Positions 32,644 to 42,042 of a stretch of 64,000 bases of DNA are shown piece by piece. The stretch covers positions 372,001-436,000 of the forward strand of contig NZ_CP146612.1 of the NCBI RefSeq assembly GCF_037094495.1. Direction: 5' to 3'. Position numbers and translations under genes: made by a program. This DNA comes from Dehalogenimonas sp. W (GTDB lineage: Bacteria > Chloroflexota > Dehalococcoidia > Dehalococcoidales > Dehalococcoidaceae). Below the pieces are notes generated by a model. That model saw only the letters and a list, made by a program, of their open reading frames with translations. It did no database searches and was not told the origin of the DNA. How positions within the stretch are numbered: the first letter of the stretch is position 1; each line of letters begins with the position of its first letter.

Positions 32644-35169
32644 ATGGCAAGTCGGTTTGACAAATTTTCTGAACGCGCCAGACGCGTTTTAACCTACGCC
32701 CAGGAAGAGGCGCAGAACTTAAATCACAACTACATCGGCACCGAGCATATCCTGCTGGGTATGGTGAGGGAAGAGGACGGCGTCGCCGCCCGGGTGTTGA
32801 CCGGAATGGACGTTAACCTGGCTAAGTTGCGCTCCGCCGTAGAATTCGTTATCGGTCGGGGTGAAAAACCGTCCAGCGGCGAAACCGGACTGACTTCAAG
32901 GGCTAAAAAGGTTATTGAACTGGCGATTGACGAAGCCAGAACCCTTAATCATAACTACATCGGCACCGAGCATCTGTTGCTGGGGCTATTGCGCGAAGGC
33001 GAAGGCGTTGCCGCCGGTGTGTTGGACAGCTTCGGCATCACCATTGAAAAGGCCCGGGCGGAAATTACCCGAGTACTGTCTCAGGGGGCTATCAACCGCG
33101 GCGCGCCGCTCAAGGCCGGCAAGGCGCAGGGTAAGACGCCTAACCTTGACGCAGTGTCTCTGGACCTTACCGCCGCCGCCCGCGCCGGCAAGTTGGACCC
33201 GGTGGTTGGCCGACAGAAGGAAATTGATCGGGTCATCCAGATTCTGTCCCGGCGCACCAAGAATAACCCGGCTCTGATCGGTGAACCCGGCGTCGGTAAA
33301 ACCGCCATCGTGGAGGGCCTGGCCCATCGCATTATAGCCGCCGACGTCCCAGAGACGCTGGAAAATAAACGGCTGGTTTCCATGGACATCGCCTCCCTGG
33401 TAGCCGGCACGAAATACAGGGGTGAATTTGAAGAGCGGCTCAAGAAAATACTTGAAGAGTTAAGAAGCGTCGGCAATATCGTCGTCTTTATTGACGAATT
33501 TCACACCATGGTCGGCGCCGGCGCGGCCGAGGGGGCGGTAGATGCCGCCAACATCATGAAGCCGTCGCTGGCCCGCGGTGAAATTCAGATTATCGGCGCT
33601 ACCACACTTGATGACTATCGCAAGCATGTGGAACGGGACGCAGCTCTGGAACGGCGCTTCCAGCCGGTGCTGGTTGAAGAACCATCGCTGGAAGATACTA
33701 TTGAAATTCTGCGCGGCATCCGAAGCCGCTATGAGGAGCATCACCGGCTGGACATCACCGATGACGCACTGGAAGCGGCGGCCAACATGGCCTCGCGCTA
33801 CATCTCCGACCGTTTCATGCCGGATAAGGCGATTGACATTATTGATGAGGCGTCCTCCAGGGTGCGCATCCGTCACCGAACCAAACCCATGCCGCTCAAG
33901 GATCTGAAGAAGGCGGAGGACTCCTACCGCCGCGACAAGGAAGCCGCACTGGCTACCCAGCAGTACGACTTTGCCGCCGAACTGCGGGAACGTGAATATC
34001 AGATCGCCGAAAAACGGCGCAAGATGGAAGAAGAGTGGCAGCAGGAACAAGGCCAGGAAAAGCCCCGGGTCACCAAGGAAGACATTGCCGACGTGGTCAG
34101 CATGTGGACCGGGGTACCGTTGTTGCAACTGACCGGCGATGAAACCGAACGGTTGCTGCACATGGAAGAAGTGCTGCACGAACGCATTATCGGCCAGGAT
34201 GAAGCGATTGTTACCATTGCCAAAGCGGTCAGGCGCGCCCGCGCCGGTCTTAAAGACCCGCGACGGCCTATCGGCAACTTTGTCTTCTTAGGGCCCACCG
34301 GCGTCGGCAAGACTGAACTGGCCCGCGCCTTAGCCAAGTTTATGTTCGGTTCAGAAGACAGCATGGTGCGCATTGATATGAGCGAATTCATGGAGAAATT
34401 CGCCGTGTCCCGCCTGGTGGGAGCGCCTCCCGGTTATGTCGGTTACGATGAAGGCGGCCAACTCACCGAAGCGGTGCGCCGCAAGGGGTACTGTCTGATT
34501 CTGCTGGACGAGATTGAGAAAGCCCATACAGACGTTTTTAATATTCTGCTCCAGATATTTGACGATGGTCACCTGACTGACGCCAAAGGCCGGCGGGTGG
34601 ATTTCCGCAACAGCATCATCATCATGACCTCCAACATAGGAGCCGACCTGATCCGTAAAGGCTCCGGAGCCATCGGGTTCTCCACAACCAGCGATGAGAC
34701 CAAAGCGGTTGAGGTCAACTATGAAAAGATGAAGGATAAACTGCTGAGCGAGGTCAAGAAGAGCTTCCGACCGGAGTTCCTGAACCGTATTGACTCCACG
34801 GTGGTCTTCCATTCGCTGACCCGTGACCAAATCAGGCAGATAGTTGACCTGCAACTGATGTCGGTTACCACTCAGCTTAAAGAAAAGAATATCGGAATTG
34901 AAATCACTGAAGCCGCCAAGGACGTCCTGGGCCGCAAGGGTTATGATGAGGTGTACGGCGCGCGTCCGTTGCGCCGCGTCATCCAGAGCCTGATGGAGGA
35001 CAAACTTTCCGAGGACCTGCTCCGCGGCGATTACGGCCCCGGCGATACCGTAGTGGTTGATGCCGCCGGCGAAGGTGAAGAACTGGCCTTCACGATCCGA
35101 CATGCACCGCCGGCGGTGGAGGCTCCGGAAGAGTACCCCGCCCTGGTCGGCGGCAACGAAGGCGAGTAG
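32644..35169 (+). CDS. clpC: ATP-dependent Clp protease ATP-binding subunit ClpC
   Basis: An 841-residue AAA+ unfoldase that feeds ClpP. In order: two Clp_N repeats ([19 protein letters not shown] and a repeated [12 protein letters not shown]), AAA module 1 with GEPGVGKT near residue 214, a UVR linker ([19 protein letters not shown], about 440-460), AAA module 2 with GPTGVGKT near residue 551, and the sensor/ClpP-binding region. The UVR motif distinguishes ClpC from ClpA and ClpB. The ATG at 32644 has GGGAGGGG eight bases upstream; an ATG at 32611 lies in the promoter. No ctsR, mcsA or mcsB is next to it, so the usual Gram-positive control operon is absent here. Confidence 0.97.
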   Translation: MASRFDKFSERARRVLTYAQEEAQNLNHNYIGTEHILLGMVREEDGVAARVLTGMDVNLAKLRSAVEFVIGRGEKPSSGETGLTSRAKKVIELAIDEARTLNHNYIGTEHLLLGLLREGEGVAAGVLDSFGITIEKARAEITRVLSQGAINRGAPLKAGKAQGKTPNLDAVSLDLTAAARAGKLDPVVGRQKEIDRVIQILSRRTKNNPALIGEPGVGKTAIVEGLAHRIIAADVPETLENKRLVSMDIASLVAGTKYRGEFEERLKKILEELRSVGNIVVFIDEFHTMVGAGAAEGAVDAANIMKPSLARGEIQIIGATTLDDYRKHVERDAALERRFQPVLVEEPSLEDTIEILRGIRSRYEEHHRLDITDDALEAAANMASRYISDRFMPDKAIDIIDEASSRVRIRHRTKPMPLKDLKKAEDSYRRDKEAALATQQYDFAAELREREYQIAEKRRKMEEEWQQEQGQEKPRVTKEDIADVVSMWTGVPLLQLTGDETERLLHMEEVLHERIIGQDEAIVTIAKAVRRARAGLKDPRRPIGNFVFLGPTGVGKTELARALAKFMFGSEDSMVRIDMSEFMEKFAVSRLVGAPPGYVGYDEGGQLTEAVRRKGYCLILLDEIEKAHTDVFNILLQIFDDGHLTDAKGRRVDFRNSIIIMTSNIGADLIRKGSGAIGFSTTSDETKAVEVNYEKMKDKLLSEVKKSFRPEFLNRIDSTVVFHSLTRDQIRQIVDLQLMSVTTQLKEKNIGIEITEAAKDVLGRKGYDEVYGARPLRRVIQSLMEDKLSEDLLRGDYGPGDTVVVDAAGEGEELAFTIRHAPPAVEAPEEYPALVGGNEGE

Positions 35170-35203
35170 CGCTGGGGTACCGCCAACTTTGAGCCTAAAT
35201 TAA

Positions 35204-35234
35204 AAAGCCGCCGGGTGAATCACCCGGCGGCTTT
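35204..35234 (+). terminator. clpC terminator
   Basis: A perfect 14-bp stem (aaagccgccgggtg / cacccggcggcttt) with a 3-nt loop, 34 bp after the clpC stop, ending in a short T stretch. Confidence 0.8.
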
Positions 35235-35257
35235 GTTCAATCATACCGGATAAAGTA

Positions 35258-35286
35258 TTGACATCCCTGTAATGCGGGCATATAGT
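35258..35286 (+). promoter_or_regulatory. Promoter of the zinc-ribbon cassette
   Basis: Perfect TTGACA (35258-35263), exactly 17 bp, TATAGT (35281-35286). The start near 35293 gives a leader of about 23 nt before the ATG at 35316. One of the strongest promoters in the window. Confidence 0.7.
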
Positions 35287-35315
35287 TGAACAAGCTAATC
35301 AACTGGGATTGACAG

Positions 35316-36746
35316 ATGAAACGCCTGATTCCCAAATCGTTGGTTGTTCTTATTGCCTGTATATTCGGTCTTATCCCCCTGTCGCTCAGCGCCGCCGCTT
35401 ATGATTTTGCGATACAGGATGTCATGTCGGGAGGGATACCAGGAGTTAACGCCGTAGTTAATGGCTCAGGAAATGGCTACTACGGACAGTCTTTACAAGC
35501 GACCTTTAATAACGCCACCGGGAACACCTACCACATAAAAGTCCCCATCGGACTGGCCATGGTCCCGCAGAATGTCGTAACTCAAACGATGTACACCGCC
35601 GGAGCCGAAATTATCACTGTTCCGCCCGGCACCAGCCAGAGTCTCATCATCGCCTTCTGCGGAGAACAACATGATTCCGGACCCAGGCGCTCAGACATTT
35701 TTTCACCTGGCGATATGGCCACAGGCAGTTTACTTCAAACATTGGAGAATATAAACCGGTCAGGGGAATTCGGCAGTACTGCTCAGCATGCCGTCTGGCA
35801 TCATACCGATGGTTATGACATATCCGGTGATGAGGCAGCCACGGAGTTGGCCCAGGGGTTTGGCTCTCTCGGGACCACCGCGGCCGCTGGTCTGGCGGCA
35901 GCGGCCCTGGCCGTTGGGGCCGCTTTGTTGGGAAATCGCTTTGAAAGATACCCAGAAACAAGTGCTTCAGGAGGGTCAGACCCGTACTTTGTTTCCGCCG
36001 AAGAGACCTTCGGCGATAGCTATATCACCGGTGCGTCGGGTGATAACCTGCCACCGGAATTACGGCCACCGATTGAAATTGCCGCGATACCGCCGCCGGA
36101 GGACCCTGCCGAAGGGATACTGATTGCGGGCGGGGATGATGGCTTTTTTGAAACCCTATTTAATTTGGTACGCCAAGGCGGCCAAATGGAGGTAAAGCCC
36201 CCGGCAGTGCGCCCGGCAATCTTCGGCCCGCCGCCACCAGAAGATGAGAGTTTCTGGGAAATGGTCCAACGTATTACGCGGTGGGGACAAACCCAAACAC
36301 CTGAAGAAAGGGAAGCGCAGGATGAAGCTGATGCGCACGGAGGACAGGTCCTACGGGATAATGCGCCTTTGGGCAGCGGCGGTAAACTCAACCCTGCCTT
36401 ATCGGGCAATAGTCCCGACCAACTGGTTCGCCAAGTCAATAGAGAAAAGTGGGAGGAAGGCGCCACGGAAGGCATCAGGATTATTCGCCGGTTGATGAAT
36501 TTAACATCGCTGGCCAACTCCCAGGGAGGCAGCAGAGACACCTCAGGATTTGCCAATATCGGACGGGATCTGGTAGAGCCAGATGCTCGGGGGCTAATTG
36601 ATATGACCGGGGTTTACCAGAAGGACGCTGCCGCTCATCAGGCTTGGAACGAATTCTATGATAAATACGGCTCGGTTCCCGACCCCGATAACCAAAGCGA
36701 TGTTCATAATTTCATGAACATTCTCAATCGGTTCAAAGGTCACTGA
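35316..36746 (+). CDS. Secreted, membrane-anchored protein of unknown function (cassette gene 1)
   Basis: A 476-residue protein. A signal peptide (about 1-27, VLIACIFGLIPLSLSAAA) is followed by an exported domain of about 160 residues that looks mainly beta-sheet (residues 30-115, FNNATGNTYHIKVPIGLA) with one cysteine (AFCGEQHD). A single Ala/Gly-rich membrane helix lies near 188-207. The last 265 residues would be cytoplasmic: low complexity, rich in Pro, Gly, Asp and Glu (IAAIPPPEDPAEG, FGPPPPEDESFWEM), ending in a helical part. I recognise no family. It is the first gene of four in the same direction; the next starts two bases after its stop. Topology suggests a surface sensor or anchor. 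Confidence 0.85.
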   Translation: MKRLIPKSLVVLIACIFGLIPLSLSAAAYDFAIQDVMSGGIPGVNAVVNGSGNGYYGQSLQATFNNATGNTYHIKVPIGLAMVPQNVVTQTMYTAGAEIITVPPGTSQSLIIAFCGEQHDSGPRRSDIFSPGDMATGSLLQTLENINRSGEFGSTAQHAVWHHTDGYDISGDEAATELAQGFGSLGTTAAAGLAAAALAVGAALLGNRFERYPETSASGGSDPYFVSAEETFGDSYITGASGDNLPPELRPPIEIAAIPPPEDPAEGILIAGGDDGFFETLFNLVRQGGQMEVKPPAVRPAIFGPPPPEDESFWEMVQRITRWGQTQTPEEREAQDEADAHGGQVLRDNAPLGSGGKLNPALSGNSPDQLVRQVNREKWEEGATEGIRIIRRLMNLTSLANSQGGSRDTSGFANIGRDLVEPDARGLIDMTGVYQKDAAAHQAWNEFYDKYGSVPDPDNQSDVHNFMNILNRFKGH

Positions 36747-36748
36747 AC

Positions 36749-37243
36749 ATGTCAAACAAAAGCCGACAAGAAGTTTGTATACCAGCCCCCCGCTGTTTTC
36801 AACCAATTGAAGTGCAAACTATATTTCACACTCTTTTCCAGGCCCACAGAAAGGGAAAGTTTACATTCCGGGAGTTGGGCGAAGCCTTGAAAGCACTTCG
36901 ATTCTACGACAGTCAGAGAACGGTGTGGACTATCGGCGCCGGTTCAGGGAAATGGTACCGACTGGTAAATAATCAGTGGCAAAGCGACGGTACACCGGCA
37001 GGAGAACTGGTGGCAACCATTCAAAAAGGGTGGCAGCATTATATGTCAACACTGGATCAAGGAGCCAGATGCCTCAAATGCGGTCATGGCCTGCCGGATT
37101 CTGCTCGTTTCTGCCTGAATTGTGGCACGACGGCCATTGTCCGAACCGAGACCGACAGAACTACGGTTTTCTGCCGTCATTGCGGAAGTCGTCTGGCGGC
37201 AGAGGCCAGGTTCTGCAATCACTGTGGGCAAGAGAGACAGTAA
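36749..37243 (+). CDS. Double zinc-ribbon protein with N-terminal WxIGxxxGxWYR domain (cassette gene 2)
   Basis: A 164-residue soluble protein. Residues 18-95 hold a small domain with FTFRELGEALKALRF and VWTIGAGSGKWYRLVNNQW. Its aromatic-rich pattern resembles short input domains of other zinc-ribbon proteins in Chloroflexota and Actinobacteria (from memory). The C-terminus has two complete zinc ribbons: CLKCG/CLNCG and CRHCG/CNHCG. The start is two bases after gene 1 and the stop is one base before gene 3, so they are co-translated. Function unknown; double ribbons often scaffold protein contacts at the membrane. Confidence 0.82.
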   Translation: MSNKSRQEVCIPAPRCFQPIEVQTIFHTLFQAHRKGKFTFRELGEALKALRFYDSQRTVWTIGAGSGKWYRLVNNQWQSDGTPAGELVATIQKGWQHYMSTLDQGARCLKCGHGLPDSARFCLNCGTTAIVRTETDRTTVFCRHCGSRLAAEARFCNHCGQERQ

Positions 37244-37244
37244 T

Positions 37245-37910
37245 ATGTTGAATACCGTAATGTTAATCGCCGGATACGCCTCTATACCACTCGTCCTGTT
37301 ATCGGTCTTTGCAATGATGAGAACGATCGGCAAACCACGGCCATTAATGGTAACCGGATTGATTGCCCAGATATTATTCAGCGCTCTGTTTTTGCTGCTT
37401 TACCGTTTCCTGCTCAATCTGAGTGAACCTACGCTTCTTTCCTGGGGACTGCTGGGCATAGGCCTGTTTGGCGGGGTTTTCCAGGGGTTTACCACAAAAA
37501 TCAACATCACCGGTGATAAGATTACCGCCAAAAGGTCTGTCATATATCTGATTATCTGGGGCGTGTCCTTCAGTGCGACCCAGGCTTTGGCAATGCTGGG
37601 CCAGGATACCATCGCAGCTTACGGCCTTTCATCGGTATATCTAGCGACCGGAATCGCCATTGGAATGAACGCCACTTTATTGGTCAGGCGTCTATTGACC
37701 GCCCCTGCCAATGTATCACCATCAATTCTGCAGGGGTCAATCTGCCCCAAGTGTGCTGTGTCCAATTCATCAACAAGAAAATTCTGCCGCAATTGCGGGA
37801 CGGCTCTGGGTTCGTTTACAGTCCCTGTCGGCTCATCGTGCCCAAATTGCGGACAGACGGCAACGCCGACCCAGAAATATTGTAATCATTGCGGCCGCAC
37901 ATTGCAGTAG
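37245..37910 (+). CDS. Polytopic membrane protein with C-terminal double zinc ribbon (cassette gene 3)
   Basis: A 221-residue protein with about five membrane helices (roughly 3-21, 30-52, 58-76, 95-113 and 120-142), followed by a linker and two zinc ribbons (CPKC/CRNCG and CPNCG/CNHCG) to the end. I start at ATG 37245, one base after the gene 2 stop (TAATATG); the frame is open upstream within gene 2, but that part has no domain. Not recognised as a named family. The same ribbon type in genes 2, 3 and 4 suggests the three proteins pair through these modules. Confidence 0.8.
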   Translation: MLNTVMLIAGYASIPLVLLSVFAMMRTIGKPRPLMVTGLIAQILFSALFLLLYRFLLNLSEPTLLSWGLLGIGLFGGVFQGFTTKINITGDKITAKRSVIYLIIWGVSFSATQALAMLGQDTIAAYGLSSVYLATGIAIGMNATLLVRRLLTAPANVSPSILQGSICPKCAVSNSSTRKFCRNCGTALGSFTVPVGSSCPNCGQTATPTQKYCNHCGRTLQ

Positions 37911-37929
37911 TCATTTACGGAGGAATAGT

Positions 37930-38376
37930 ATGCGCTGTCCCAGGTGCCAATCGATAAATGAAGCCGGATCCGGTTTCTGCGGAAACTGCGGGGCTAAACT
38001 TGAAATTGTTCCGCCGGCTCCACCGGCGATGAAGGCTGTATCACAGATCTACTGCCAAAGGTGCGGAAAAGGCAATCCTGCCGCGTCCAAATTCTGCGAA
38101 AGTTGTGGTTCAGCGATGGGCCCGTTGCCCGAATCTATCCCGAGCGCCGGCAGCATGCAGAATAACAAAACCGGCCATCCTTCCGGGGTCTGGTGGCTGT
38201 TACCGATATTATTTGGCTGGTTGGGCGGTATTATCGCCTGGGCGGTGATAAAAGAAAGTAATGGGGGCAGGGCTCGGCAGATGTTGGGGTTGGGATTTTT
38301 TATAACTTTTCTATGGATTGGTGTCGCCTTCATGCTGTCAGGCGGTCTTGCATTATCTGATTTCAGTTTTGACTAA
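37930..38376 (+). CDS. N-terminal double zinc ribbon, two membrane helices (cassette gene 4)
   Basis: A 148-residue protein with the reverse order of gene 3: two zinc ribbons first (CPRC/CGNCG at 3-20 and CQRCG/CESCG at about 42-60), a Pro/Ser-rich linker, then two membrane helices (about 85-105 and 118-140). The ATG at 37930 follows GGAGGAATAGT; the frame is open back to 37711 within gene 3, but no domain lies there. Membrane proteins with N-terminal zinc-ribbon pairs are common and mostly uncharacterised. It lies 19 bp after gene 3 and ends the cassette, which runs into the convergent purQ. Confidence 0.85.
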   Translation: MRCPRCQSINEAGSGFCGNCGAKLEIVPPAPPAMKAVSQIYCQRCGKGNPAASKFCESCGSAMGPLPESIPSAGSMQNNKTGHPSGVWWLLPILFGWLGGIIAWAVIKESNGGRARQMLGLGFFITFLWIGVAFMLSGGLALSDFSFD

Positions 38377-38394
38377 AGGCAACGATAAAATCGT

Positions 38395-39168
38395 TCAGCT
38401 ATCTCGTGCGGCTTTAATACCGTTTTGGAAGACTTTTAGTCCGGCTCCGGGTTCATCAATACTCTGACGCGTCCATCTGGGGCGCTGGGAGGCGCGGATG
38501 AAGCGTTCCGGATGAGGCATCAGGGCAAACACCCGGCCGGTGTTGTCGGTCAGGCCGGCGATATTATCCAGTGCGCCGTTAGGGTTAGCCGGATATTCAG
38601 CAGTCGGCTTTCCAAACTCATCGGCATAATAGAAGACCGGACGCAGACGGGACAACATCTCCGGTGCAGCTACCAGTTTGCCCTCACCATGAGCTACCGG
38701 CACCTCAAGTTGAGTAATACCTTCAGTCCAGACACAAGGGTTAGAGGGTTCAGCGGTCAGTTTAACCCAGCGGCATTCAAAACGTCCGGAATCATTATTG
38801 GTCAGGGTGACCAGCGGCAAAGCGGGGTCAGGCGGCCCGGGCAGGATGCCGGTCTTAATCAGGACCTGGAAACCATTACAGACTCCGATAATCAAACCAG
38901 AGCGAGTCATAAACCCCTTCAATGCCTCAAAAAGACGCAGGCGCATCTCATTGGCTTGTACCTTGCCGGCACCCAGGTCATCGCCGTAGGAAAAACCACC
39001 GGCGAGGCCGATGACCTGATAATCCCGGAGGTTAACTTCCCCGGAGATAAGCTCGTTGATATGAACGACCCGCGGTACGCCACCGGCCAGTTGAAAGGCC
39101 TCAGCCATCTCCCGGTCACAATTGGTACCCGGAGCCCTAAGAACTAAAACCTTAACCTCGGTTACCAT
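38395..39168 (-). CDS. purQ: Phosphoribosylformylglycinamidine synthase subunit PurQ
   Basis: PurQ is the glutaminase of FGAM synthase, supplying ammonia for the fourth step of purine synthesis. The 257-residue protein has RAPGTNCDREMAEAF at the start, AGGFSYGDDLGAG, the nucleophile loop IIGVCNGFQ (C97) and ALMPHPERFI with the catalytic His. Its start overlaps the purL stop by seven bases, so the subunits are coupled. Confidence 0.95.
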   Translation of the reverse strand: MVTEVKVLVLRAPGTNCDREMAEAFQLAGGVPRVVHINELISGEVNLRDYQVIGLAGGFSYGDDLGAGKVQANEMRLRLFEALKGFMTRSGLIIGVCNGFQVLIKTGILPGPPDPALPLVTLTNNDSGRFECRWVKLTAEPSNPCVWTEGITQLEVPVAHGEGKLVAAPEMLSRLRPVFYYADEFGKPTAEYPANPNGALDNIAGLTDNTGRVFALMPHPERFIRASQRPRWTRQSIDEPGAGLKVFQNGIKAARDS

Positions 39169-42008
39169 TTAAGCGGCCTCTGCCAGGCATTCTTCAAATC
39201 AGTTATCCCCTGGTCAATGACAACGTTGCCGTTCAAGCCCTTAACGACCACCCGGTCATCCGAGGCCACCACACCGATTAGGGCGACCGGGGTCATGCCC
39301 ATTACCTCTTCAAATGCAGCACGGTTTTCCGGTGCGACTTCAGCCAAAAAGCGGGAATTGGATTCCGCAAAAAGCAACGTGTCGTCACGGATAATGTCAT
39401 TATCTCGCATTACCTTGGACAGGGATACATCAGCACCATATCCTCCGGCAAAAGCCATTTCCGCCAGGGCAACACCCAGGCCGCCTTCAGACAGGTCATG
39501 GCACGCCTGCACCAATCTTTTATCGGTAGCCGCCGCCAGACGCTCATAGATAGCGCGGGCCTGGGCCGTATCCACCGCAGGAGCGCCGTTACCGATACAA
39601 CCCCGGTGGGCATAGTAGGCCGACCCGCCGAGTTCTGCCCGGGTACGGCCGATGGCATAAATCAGGTTGCCGGGTGACTTGAAATCCATGGTGACGGCTT
39701 TTGAGGTATCCGCCATAATACTGATAGCCGAGATTAACAGAGTATGCGGAATGGATACGATTTTATCACCCACCCGGAACTGGTTATTCAATGAGTCTTT
39801 ACCGGAGATAAAAGGCGTTTCATAGGCCAGTGACAGATCGGCGCAAGCCTGAGCCGCCCGGGCCAGCGCGCCGAGGGCGGCCTGATCAGTGGCTGAACCC
39901 CAGCAGAAATTATCCAGCAGCGCCAGGCGATCCAGCGAACCGCCGACGGCGATAATCTGCCGCACCGCTTCATCAACCGCTGAGGCCGCCATATTGTAGG
40001 CATCCACATCGGCATAAGCCGGATTGATGCCACAGGAAACAATCACACCCCGCTGCGAACCGGCAACGGGTTTGACGATAGAGGCGTCACCCGGACCGTC
40101 GGATTGCCGGCCTACCAGCGGTTTCAGTACACTGCTGCCCTGAACTTCATGGTCGTACTGGCGGATAACCCATTCTTTGGAGCAGGTGTTCCACCGGCCT
40201 AACAGCTGTAACAGATCATCATCCAGCCGCTCCGGGCAGGGAAACGACGGCTCCGGATTTGACGACGGCCGGTCGGTGGCCACGAGTTCCAGTTGCGGCC
40301 GTCCTTCATGCAGAAAATCCATATCCAGGTCACAGACCTGATGGTTTTTATAATGAAGTTTTAATTTTTTGTCATCGGTAAACTCACCTATTGCGGAAAC
40401 TTCTACACCTTCGCCGCGACAAATTTCTTCCAGGCGGGCAAAGTGCTGCGGCGGAACGGCCAGCACCATCCGTTCCTGAGACTCGGAAATCCAGATCTCG
40501 GCATAGGACAAACCGGAGTATTTCAGCGGTACCCGGTCCAGGTGAACTTCCACTCCGGTGTCAGCTCCCATCTCGCCGACTGCGGAGGACAACCCGCCGC
40601 CGCCGACATCGGTAATGCGGCTGAAAAGTCTTTCATCCCGAGCCTGGATGATGGCTTCAATCATTCGCTTTTCCACGATGGGGTTGCCGATCTGCACCGA
40701 GGAAAAGGACTGCTCATTGCTCTTATCGGACAGTGCTTCGGATGAAAAGGTAACCCCGTGAATGCCGTCACGACCGGTTCGGCCGCCCATCAGCACCACC
40801 AGATCACCCGGGGACTGCTGTCCCGGTTTAGCTGCCCAGACCGGCATGATACCGGCAGTGCCGCAATAGACCAGCGGATTGCCGGTGTACCGTTCGTCAA
40901 AAAGCACCGCCCCATTGACAGTGGGAATACCCAGGCGATTACCATAATCAGCCACCCCGGAGCGAACACCTTTAAATACCCGGCGGGGGTGCAACGCACC
41001 GGGCGGGACTTCTTCGTACGGCATATCCGGTTCGCCAAAGCAGAAAACATCGGTATTAAAAATGGGACGGGCGGCGAGCCCGGTGCCTAGGACATCACGG
41101 ATTACCCCGCCCAAACCGGTGGCAGCGCCGCCATAAGGCTCTACCGCTGAGGGATGGTTGTGGGTTTCCACCTTAAAACAGACGGCGTACTCACCATCAA
41201 AATCAATCACACCGGAATTATCCACAAAAACGCTCAGGCACCAGGGCTTGTCAAGCTGTTTGGTCGCCCGGGCAATAGTGGATTTGAGTAAGTTATCTAT
41301 GACCTGACCGTCAAGGTTATATCTGGCCTTGAAGGTCTTGTGAACGCAATGCTCACTCCATGACTGGGCCAGCGTTTCCAATTCCACATCTGTCGGCTTG
41401 CGGCCGGCTTTCTGATAATAATCAGCGGCGACCCGGACTTCGTCCGGTGACAGGCAGAAATCTCGGCCGACGGCACACAGCGCGGAATCGTCATCCAGCA
41501 GGTCAACTTCCCGCAGCGCAAAATCATAAACCGGGTTTTCCCCGAAAATGACCGAGGCCGGCGTCACCGCATGCTGAATAATGGGATTGAGCAACAGCCG
41601 GTTGGTAATCAAGGTGAGGGTATCGGCGTCAAAATCACCTTCCAGAAGATAGAGCTTGCCGGTTCGGGCGCCGGAAAGAGTCACGCCCAGATCCGCCGCT
41701 GCCTTCAGAATGGTCTCTTCCACCGGATCGGCAACACCCGGATTGTGAACAACCAGCACCGCCTGACCGGTAAATGATTTTTCCACGGGTTGTTCCACGG
41801 AGAACGTCTCGGTCACCGGGTCGGCCAACAGCTCTCGGCCCACGATATCGGCGTCAGATCGTTCAATATCGCCCTTAAGCCAGTACACGTCGGAAACTCT
41901 GACATTGGTGACACCACTGAGATTAAGGTCGGCGATGTCCTTTAACAGCGCCGCACCGCGCCGGTCGGTAAGATTGGAAACGGGTGAAACATCAATGCGG
42001 TAAATCAA
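39162..42008 (-). CDS. purL: Phosphoribosylformylglycinamidine synthase subunit PurL with N-terminal PurS-like pair
   Basis: The 948-residue synthetase converts FGAR to FGAM with ATP and ammonia from PurQ. Residues 1-75 and 83-152 are two PurS-like modules in tandem (each ends with a D-[AT]-D-[IT]-[VL] helix and LLx(N/D)P). The linker holds AQSWSEHCVHKTFKARY (the SEHC motif). The core has FKVETHNHPSAVEPYGGAATGLGG, RMVLAVPP and the AIRS-like VGGGGLSSAVGEMG. Small PurL (~720 residues) uses a separate PurS; this form carries it internally while PurQ stays separate. It is divergent from the short stretch before the methyltransferase gene. Confidence 0.94.
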   Translation of the reverse strand: MIYRIDVSPVSNLTDRRGAALLKDIADLNLSGVTNVRVSDVYWLKGDIERSDADIVGRELLADPVTETFSVEQPVEKSFTGQAVLVVHNPGVADPVEETILKAAADLGVTLSGARTGKLYLLEGDFDADTLTLITNRLLLNPIIQHAVTPASVIFGENPVYDFALREVDLLDDDSALCAVGRDFCLSPDEVRVAADYYQKAGRKPTDVELETLAQSWSEHCVHKTFKARYNLDGQVIDNLLKSTIARATKQLDKPWCLSVFVDNSGVIDFDGEYAVCFKVETHNHPSAVEPYGGAATGLGGVIRDVLGTGLAARPIFNTDVFCFGEPDMPYEEVPPGALHPRRVFKGVRSGVADYGNRLGIPTVNGAVLFDERYTGNPLVYCGTAGIMPVWAAKPGQQSPGDLVVLMGGRTGRDGIHGVTFSSEALSDKSNEQSFSSVQIGNPIVEKRMIEAIIQARDERLFSRITDVGGGGLSSAVGEMGADTGVEVHLDRVPLKYSGLSYAEIWISESQERMVLAVPPQHFARLEEICRGEGVEVSAIGEFTDDKKLKLHYKNHQVCDLDMDFLHEGRPQLELVATDRPSSNPEPSFPCPERLDDDLLQLLGRWNTCSKEWVIRQYDHEVQGSSVLKPLVGRQSDGPGDASIVKPVAGSQRGVIVSCGINPAYADVDAYNMAASAVDEAVRQIIAVGGSLDRLALLDNFCWGSATDQAALGALARAAQACADLSLAYETPFISGKDSLNNQFRVGDKIVSIPHTLLISAISIMADTSKAVTMDFKSPGNLIYAIGRTRAELGGSAYYAHRGCIGNGAPAVDTAQARAIYERLAAATDKRLVQACHDLSEGGLGVALAEMAFAGGYGADVSLSKVMRDNDIIRDDTLLFAESNSRFLAEVAPENRAAFEEVMGMTPVALIGVVASDDRVVVKGLNGNVVIDQGITDLKNAWQRPLKW

Positions 42009-42042
42009 GATGCTTTATTATAGCCAAAATCAGCCGGTGGGG

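Noticed and set aside
34351-35103. 250-codon minus-strand frame inside clpC
   Set aside because: Antisense to a fully conserved ClpC AAA module with no recognisable motif of its own.
35316-38376. Reading the zinc-ribbon cassette as a known defence system
   Set aside because: No nuclease, NTPase, protease or reverse-transcriptase motif is present in any of the four proteins.
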